From the NCBI GenBank assembly GCA_030539475.1, contig JAUNRY010000059.1, forward strand, positions 1 through 10,264: a stretch of 10,264 nt of DNA, read 5' to 3'. This stretch comes from Bacteroidia bacterium (lineage in GTDB: Bacteria > Bacteroidota > Bacteroidia > Bacteroidales > Dysgonomonadaceae). Positions 5,993 through 10,264 of this stretch are shown here, piece by piece. The position numbers and the translations under genes were made by a program. The notes under the pieces were generated by a model. The model ran no database searches and was not told the DNA's origin. It worked only from the letters and a program-made list of their open reading frames with translations. Within the stretch, counting starts at the first letter, position 1, and each line of letters opens with the position of its first letter.

Positions 5993-7555
5993 ATGAGCAT
6001 CCAACTCGAAAAAGTTAAAGAGCTTATTCATTTAAGAGAAAAAGCTCGCTTAGGCGGTGGTGAGAAAAGAATAGAATCTCAGCACCTGAAAGGAAAATAC
6101 ACAGCTCGCGAACGTCTTGCCATGCTTCTCGACGAGGGAAGTTTCGAAGAATTCGACATGTTTGTGGAACACCGTTGTCACAACTTCGGAATGGAAAAAA
6201 CAAAATTCCTGGGCGATGGAGTTGTTACCGGCTATGGAACCATTGACGGACGTTTGGTATATGTTTTCGCGCAAGACTTTACCGTTTCCGGCGGATCGCT
6301 TTCCGAAATGCAATCGCAAAAAATCTGCAAGGTGATGGATCAGGCCATGAAAATGGGCGCTCCGCTCATCGGAATTAACGACTCCGGCGGCGCACGCATT
6401 CAGGAAGGAATTAATGCCCTGGCCGGTTATGCCGAAATTTTCCAGCGCAACATATTAGCATCGGGAGTAATTCCGCAAATTTCGGGAATCTTCGGCCCCT
6501 GCGCCGGAGGCGCCGTTTACTCGCCCGCCCTCACCGATTTCAACATCATGACGCAAGGCACCTCTTACATGTTCCTCACCGGCCCCAAAGTGGTAAAAAC
6601 AGTTACCGGAGAAGATGTAACTCAGGAGCAATTGGGTGGAGCATCGGTACATACAACCAAATCGGGCGTAGCTCATTTCTCGGCACAAACCGAAGAAAAT
6701 GCGGTGCAACTCATTCAGAAGCTCATATCTTACATACCGCAAAACAACCTGGAAGAAGCGCCAATTTACAAAAACAACGACCCGGTTGACAGGCTGGAAG
6801 ACGGATTGAACGAAATTATCCCCGACAGCGCCAACAAACCCTACGATATGTACGAAGTTATAGGCGCTATCGTAGATAAAGGCGAATTTTTGGAAGTTCA
6901 CGCCGATTACGCGAAAAACATCATCATCGGTTTCGCGCATTTCAACGGGCAATCGGTAGGCATAGTTGCCAACCAGCCCAAATACCTGGCCGGCGTTCTC
7001 GATATTAACGCCTCACGCAAGGCAGCCCGTTTTGTGCGTTTCTGCGATGCCTTCAACATTCCCATCGTATCGCTGGTGGATGTTCCCGGCTTTTTGCCCG
7101 GAACCGGACAGGAGTACGGCGGCGTAATCACCCACGGAGCAAAACTCCTTTACGCATACGGCGAAGCCACCGTGCCCAAAGTAACGGTAACGTTGCGCAA
7201 ATCATACGGCGGCGCACATATTGTGATGAGTTGCAAACAGCTTCGCGGAGACATCAACTACGCGTGGCCCAGCGCCGAAATTGCCGTTATGGGAGCCGAA
7301 GGCGCGGTGGAAGTACTTTACAGCAAAGAAATTGCTGCAGAAAAAGATCCGGAAAAACAAGTGGCGGTTTTCGACGAAAAGAAAACAGAATACAACAACT
7401 TGTTTGCCAATCCATACGTAGCAGCCCGTTTCGGCTATATAGACGATGTGATTGAACCGAGAAATACCCGTTTCCGTGTTATCAGGGCATTGCAGCAATT
7501 ACAAACCAAAAAGCTGACCAATCCGCCTAAAAAACACGATAATTTACCTTTATAA
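5993..7555 (+). CDS. mmdA: Methylmalonyl-CoA decarboxylase, carboxyltransferase alpha subunit
   Basis: Transfers the carboxyl group from methylmalonyl-CoA to the biotin of MmdC, releasing propionyl-CoA, at the cytoplasmic face of the Na+ pump (complex EC 7.2.4.3). The start at 5993 gives MSIQLEKVKELIHLREKA and 520 residues, as expected; the open frame continues upstream to the mce stop without family-like sequence. It has the two crotonase-fold halves of a carboxyltransferase. The N-half carries GKYTARERLAMLLD (34-47), SGGARIQEG (131-139) and GPCAGGAVYSPAL (168-180). The C-half carries NQPKYLAGVLD (337-347), DVPGFLPGTGQE (363-374), SYGGAHIVM (404-412) and AVMGAEGAVEVLY (431-443). The same family includes PccB of propionyl-CoA carboxylase; the neighbouring MmdB and lack of a biotin carboxylase gene favour the decarboxylase. 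Confidence 0.93.
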   Translation: MSIQLEKVKELIHLREKARLGGGEKRIESQHLKGKYTARERLAMLLDEGSFEEFDMFVEHRCHNFGMEKTKFLGDGVVTGYGTIDGRLVYVFAQDFTVSGGSLSEMQSQKICKVMDQAMKMGAPLIGINDSGGARIQEGINALAGYAEIFQRNILASGVIPQISGIFGPCAGGAVYSPALTDFNIMTQGTSYMFLTGPKVVKTVTGEDVTQEQLGGASVHTTKSGVAHFSAQTEENAVQLIQKLISYIPQNNLEEAPIYKNNDPVDRLEDGLNEIIPDSANKPYDMYEVIGAIVDKGEFLEVHADYAKNIIIGFAHFNGQSVGIVANQPKYLAGVLDINASRKAARFVRFCDAFNIPIVSLVDVPGFLPGTGQEYGGVITHGAKLLYAYGEATVPKVTVTLRKSYGGAHIVMSCKQLRGDINYAWPSAEIAVMGAEGAVEVLYSKEIAAEKDPEKQVAVFDEKKTEYNNLFANPYVAARFGYIDDVIEPRNTRFRVIRALQQLQTKKLTNPPKKHDNLPL

Positions 7556-7567
7556 TTGGCAACAAGT

Positions 7568-8473
7568 ATGAATAAAATAAAACAAGGGTTGTTTTTATCT
7601 GCACTGATTTTTCTGATAAGTTGTGCCGAAAAAATTGAAAATCCGCATTGGGTCATCAACGAAGTAATGGTGGACAATCAAAGCGGCTTTATGGACGATT
7701 ACGGACAACGCCACGCATGGATTGAGATATTCAACAACACATACAGAACGCAAGATTTAGGGGGGAGATTCCTTACCAACGACCCCAATAATCCTAAAAA
7801 ATATCCCATTCCCCGAGGCGATGTACTCACCCGGATTCCGCCACGACAGCACATACTGTTTTGGGCAGACAACGAGCCGTTTAACGGAACTTTTCACGTA
7901 AACTTTGTGCTCGACCCTACAAAAGAAAACTACATAGCGCTGTATGATAACGACGGTAAGACATTGCTGGACGAAATAATAATTCCGGCCGGAATACCTG
8001 CGGATAAAACATACGGATATGATCAAGACGGAATTAAGTACGATGCGGAAGGAAATGAACTGGGAATGCCGCTCAATAGAATTACCCCAAGCAGCAACAA
8101 CGCTATTCTGGAAGAAAATCCTAAAGTGGTTTCGTTACGGGAAAACGATCCAATGGGTATTACCATAACTTTAACTTCAATGATGGTAGTGTTCTTAGGC
8201 CTTCTTTCGTTGTTTCTCATTTTTAAATGGATTGGCAACACCGCTAAAAGCATATCGCACAAACGTGTTGCCAATGCGGGCACGTTATCGGCTGTAAGGG
8301 GCGAAAGCCAGCTTACCGGCGATGTGCTGGCCGCTATTTCCGCCGCCATTCACGAGTTAAATCAAGACGCTCACGATGTGGAAAGTACCATTCTCACCAT
8401 CAGCGAAGTAAGACGCAGGTACTCTCCGTGGAATTCTAAATTTTACACATTGCGTCAGCATCCTCACAAATAA
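7568..8473 (+). CDS. MmdD/OadG-like subunit fused to lipoprotein lamin-tail domain
   Basis: Probably the small anchoring subunit of the decarboxylase, by position and by its C-terminal half. The ATG at 7568 (12 bases after mmdA) starts a lipoprotein signal with lipobox LISC, Cys19. Residues about 28-138 look like a lamin-tail (LTD) beta-sandwich: VINEVMVDN, HAWIEIFNN, IPPRQHILFWAD, YIALYDNDGKTLLDEI. A linker leads to one membrane segment (about 197-219) beginning DPMGITITLTSMMVVFLGLL, typical of OadG/MmdD. The soluble tail (250-301) has DVLAAISAAIHEL and a final SPWNSKFYTLRQ, like OadG-type tails in Bacteroidota. Predicted topology: lipidated LTD in the periplasm, tail in the cytoplasm near MmdA and MmdC. 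Classical OadG is about 80-110 residues, so 301 is unusually long. Family assignment is by motif recognition only, and the LTD role is unknown. Confidence 0.8.
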   Translation: MNKIKQGLFLSALIFLISCAEKIENPHWVINEVMVDNQSGFMDDYGQRHAWIEIFNNTYRTQDLGGRFLTNDPNNPKKYPIPRGDVLTRIPPRQHILFWADNEPFNGTFHVNFVLDPTKENYIALYDNDGKTLLDEIIIPAGIPADKTYGYDQDGIKYDAEGNELGMPLNRITPSSNNAILEENPKVVSLRENDPMGITITLTSMMVVFLGLLSLFLIFKWIGNTAKSISHKRVANAGTLSAVRGESQLTGDVLAAISAAIHELNQDAHDVESTILTISEVRRRYSPWNSKFYTLRQHPHK

Positions 8474-8490
8474 TTATCAACGTACGGAAA

Positions 8491-8507
8491 CCCGCCTGTG
8501 GCAGGCA
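8491..8507. repeat. Short GC palindrome before mmdC
   Basis: GCCTG (8494-8498) and CAGGC (8502-8506) form a 5-bp stem with loop TGG in the otherwise AT-rich 79-base gap between the OadG-like gene and mmdC. There is no T-run, so it is not a terminator. It resembles short dispersed palindromes common between Bacteroidota genes; that comparison is from memory. Confidence 0.4.
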
Positions 8508-8552
8508 AACGTAAAACAACAAACACATTCAAAATAAACATCAAACGTCTAT

Positions 8553-8990
8553 ATGAAAGAATTTAATTATAAAATCAACGGCGCGCCTTACCGTGTTATA
8601 GTGAACAATGCAGACGGTTCGATAGTCGATCTGGAAGTAAACGGCACGCCCTACAAAGTAGAATTAGGCAAAAAAGAAACAAAGCCGCTTTCAAAAATCA
8701 GAAAACAGGCCATTACAACGCCCACTCCGCAAACCACCACCACTCCGCTGGTTACACGCCCCAAAGAATCGGCGGGTAAAAACACCATTCAATCTCCGCT
8801 GCCCGGCATCATACTCGATATCCGCTGCAACGTGGGCGACGTGGTGAAAAAAGGACAAACCATTATGATTCTCGAAGCGATGAAAATGGAAAACAACATC
8901 TTGTCGAACGCCAACGGAAAAATAGCGGAAATCCTCATTCAAAAAGGTGATTCTGTGCTGGAAGGCGCCGAATTAGTAATCATAGAATAA
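8553..8990 (+). CDS. mmdC: Methylmalonyl-CoA decarboxylase, biotin carrier subunit
   Basis: Carries biotin between MmdA and MmdB. The 145 residues divide into a small N-terminal domain (1-40) beginning MKEFNYKING, a Lys-then-Thr/Pro-rich flexible linker (about 41-76), and a biotinyl/lipoyl domain (about 77-145). Biotin is expected on Lys111 in EAMKMEN, 34 residues from the C-terminus as in other carriers. SPLPGIILDIRCNVGD (81-96) is the conserved first strand-turn region. The protein has no membrane segment. It lies 79 bases after the OadG-like gene and 11 before mmdB. The same architecture is annotated as acetyl-CoA or oxaloacetate decarboxylase carrier in some genomes; the adjacent epimerase argues for methylmalonyl-CoA. 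Confidence 0.93.
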   Translation: MKEFNYKINGAPYRVIVNNADGSIVDLEVNGTPYKVELGKKETKPLSKIRKQAITTPTPQTTTTPLVTRPKESAGKNTIQSPLPGIILDIRCNVGDVVKKGQTIMILEAMKMENNILSNANGKIAEILIQKGDSVLEGAELVIIE

Positions 8991-9001
8991 ACGAAGAAAA
9001 A

Positions 9002-10159
9002 ATGAATACACTTTTGACATTGGGCGACAACCTGAAAACATTTTGGGATTATACCGGAATGGCAAATGCCAGTGTAGGCCATATTGTGATGATTCTGGTT
9101 GGCTTAATCTTTATATACCTGGCCATTAAAAAAGAATACGAACCTTTGCTGTTGATTCCCATCGGATTCGGTATTCTTATCGGCAATATCCCCTTCAATG
9201 AAGCAGCCGGGCTACAAGTAGGTATTTACGAAGAAGGCTCCGTGCTAAACATTCTGTATCAGGGAGTTGTACAAGGATGGTATCCGCCGCTCATTTTCAT
9301 GGGAATAGGCGCCATGACCGACTTTTCTTCCCTGATAGCCAACCCCAAGCTTTTTTTGATTGGGGCGGCCTGCCAATTCGGAATTTTTGGGGCCTACGTG
9401 GCTGCATTGCTTTGGGGCTTCGCTCCCAATGAAGCCGGTTCTATCGGAATTATCGGCGGCGCCGACGGCCCAACCGCCATTTTCCTTACTTCGAAACTGG
9501 CGCCTCAACTGCTTGGGGCAGTAGCCATATCGGCATACTCATACATGGCGTTGGTTCCCGTGATTCAGCCGCCTTTTATGAGATGGCTGACTACTCCTAA
9601 AGAGCGAACGATTAAAATGAAAACGCCGCGCGTTGTTTCGCAAACCGAAAAAATATTGTTCCCCATCGTAGGGTTGTTGCTTACCACGTTCTTAGTTCCA
9701 TCGGGGCTTCCGCTATTGGGAATGCTCTTCTTCGGCAACCTGATGAAAGAATCGGGAGTAACGCGCCGCTTGGCGGAAACTGCCCGCGGGCCGCTTATCG
9801 ACACCATCACCATCCTGTTAGGATTAACGGTGGGAGCCTCCACGCAAGCCACCACTTTCTTGCGGCCGGAATCGTTGAAGATTTTCCTTATCGGTGCTTT
9901 CTCGTTTGTGGTTGCCACCTGCGCGGGTATTTTGTTTGTTAAGTTTTTCAATTTATTCCTGAAACCGAACAACAAAATAAATCCGCTAATCGGAAATTCA
10001 GGCGTTTCAGCTGTTCCCGACTCGGCTCGTATATCACAAACAGTGGGACTGGAATACGACCCAACCAACTATTTGCTCATGCACGCCATGGGGCCCAATG
10101 TTGCCGGAGTTATCGGCTCGGCGGTAGCTGCGGGTATCATGCTCGGATTTTTATATTAA
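9002..10159 (+). CDS. mmdB: Methylmalonyl-CoA decarboxylase, Na+-pumping beta subunit
   Basis: Integral membrane subunit that decarboxylates carboxybiotin on MmdC and couples this to Na+ export, conserving energy at the propionate step. The 385 residues are mostly hydrophobic helices (first clear one about 26-41). IPIGFGILIGNIPFNEA (52-68) and GGADGPTAIF (152-161) are the family signatures. Asp155 corresponds to the Na+/proton-relevant Asp203 of the Klebsiella oxaloacetate decarboxylase beta subunit. AISAYSYMALVPVIQPP (175-191) follows, and the conserved C-terminal MGPNVAGVIGSAVAAG spans 363-378 with the essential Asn366. It is somewhat shorter than the roughly 430-residue Klebsiella protein, as expected for this subgroup. 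Substrate choice (methylmalonyl versus oxaloacetyl or glutaconyl) is not set by this subunit but by MmdA and context. Confidence 0.95.
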   Translation: MNTLLTLGDNLKTFWDYTGMANASVGHIVMILVGLIFIYLAIKKEYEPLLLIPIGFGILIGNIPFNEAAGLQVGIYEEGSVLNILYQGVVQGWYPPLIFMGIGAMTDFSSLIANPKLFLIGAACQFGIFGAYVAALLWGFAPNEAGSIGIIGGADGPTAIFLTSKLAPQLLGAVAISAYSYMALVPVIQPPFMRWLTTPKERTIKMKTPRVVSQTEKILFPIVGLLLTTFLVPSGLPLLGMLFFGNLMKESGVTRRLAETARGPLIDTITILLGLTVGASTQATTFLRPESLKIFLIGAFSFVVATCAGILFVKFFNLFLKPNNKINPLIGNSGVSAVPDSARISQTVGLEYDPTNYLLMHAMGPNVAGVIGSAVAAGIMLGFLY

Positions 10160-10176
10160 GATAGATCGTAGCAGAC

Positions 10177-10197
10177 ATCAGATATCAGATATCAGAT
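10177..10197. repeat. Three tandem copies of ATCAGAT
   Basis: The heptamer ATCAGAT is repeated perfectly three times just after mmdB, and a related TTCAGATAT follows at 10221. This is a simple AT-rich microsatellite-like tract with no evident coding role. Confidence 0.8.
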
Positions 10198-10200
10198 AAT

Positions 10201-10240
10201 AGACTTAGATAAATAGGTTTTTCAGATATTGGATAAGTCT
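10201..10240. repeat. Inverted repeat downstream of mmdB
   Basis: AGACTTA (10201-10207) and TAAGTCT (10234-10240) are perfect 7-base inverted arms around 26 bases. The long loop and lack of a T-run make it a poor intrinsic terminator. It could still end the operon transcript or be part of a repeat continuing past the window. Confidence 0.35.
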
Positions 10241-10264
10241 GAAAATTAAGCACAGGGCATCTCT

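Overview
The window looks like a chromosomal segment of a member of the Bacteroidota, probably a Bacteroidales-like anaerobe. Three things point there. Two intergenic regions carry the TAnnTTTG -7 promoter element typical of this phylum. Genes start without convincing Shine-Dalgarno sequences. The gene content matches Bacteroidota: the neighbours cmk-ispH-pfkA, and a methylmalonyl-CoA epimerase/decarboxylase operon. I cannot name a genus from sequence alone. All genes lie on the + strand.

Region by region. (1) Positions 3-830 hold the 3' part of an S41-family peptidase gene, clearly more AT-rich than the rest and cut by the window edge. (2) Positions 831-1251 are non-coding. The first 215 bases form a dense set of inverted repeats resembling an attC-like or dispersed structured element. 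(3) Positions 1252-2469 encode a lipoprotein with seven FG-GAP/VCBS repeats, probably a seven-bladed beta-propeller of unknown role. (4) Positions 2586-5338 hold three housekeeping genes: cytidylate kinase (cmk), the [4Fe-4S] enzyme IspH, and 6-phosphofructokinase (pfkA). A strong terminator overlaps the ispH stop codon, and the pfkA promoter begins inside its T-tract. (5) Positions 5477-10159 form a five-gene operon: mce, mmdA, an mmdD/oadG-like lipoprotein fused to a lamin-tail domain, mmdC and mmdB.

Together the last five genes describe the end of the succinate-to-propionate route. The epimerase interconverts the stereoisomers of methylmalonyl-CoA. The decarboxylase complex then removes CO2: MmdA transfers the carboxyl group to biotin on MmdC, and MmdB decarboxylates carboxybiotin while exporting Na+. 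The MmdD-like subunit anchors and assembles the complex. The mutase and the remaining fermentation genes are not in the window.

Most of the window is ordinary core metabolism and I do not see a clearly new defence or mobile system. The points most worth a second look are the attC-like structure behind the AT-rich peptidase gene, the lamin-tail/OadG fusion inside the decarboxylase operon, and an 18-bp palindrome covering the mce promoter.
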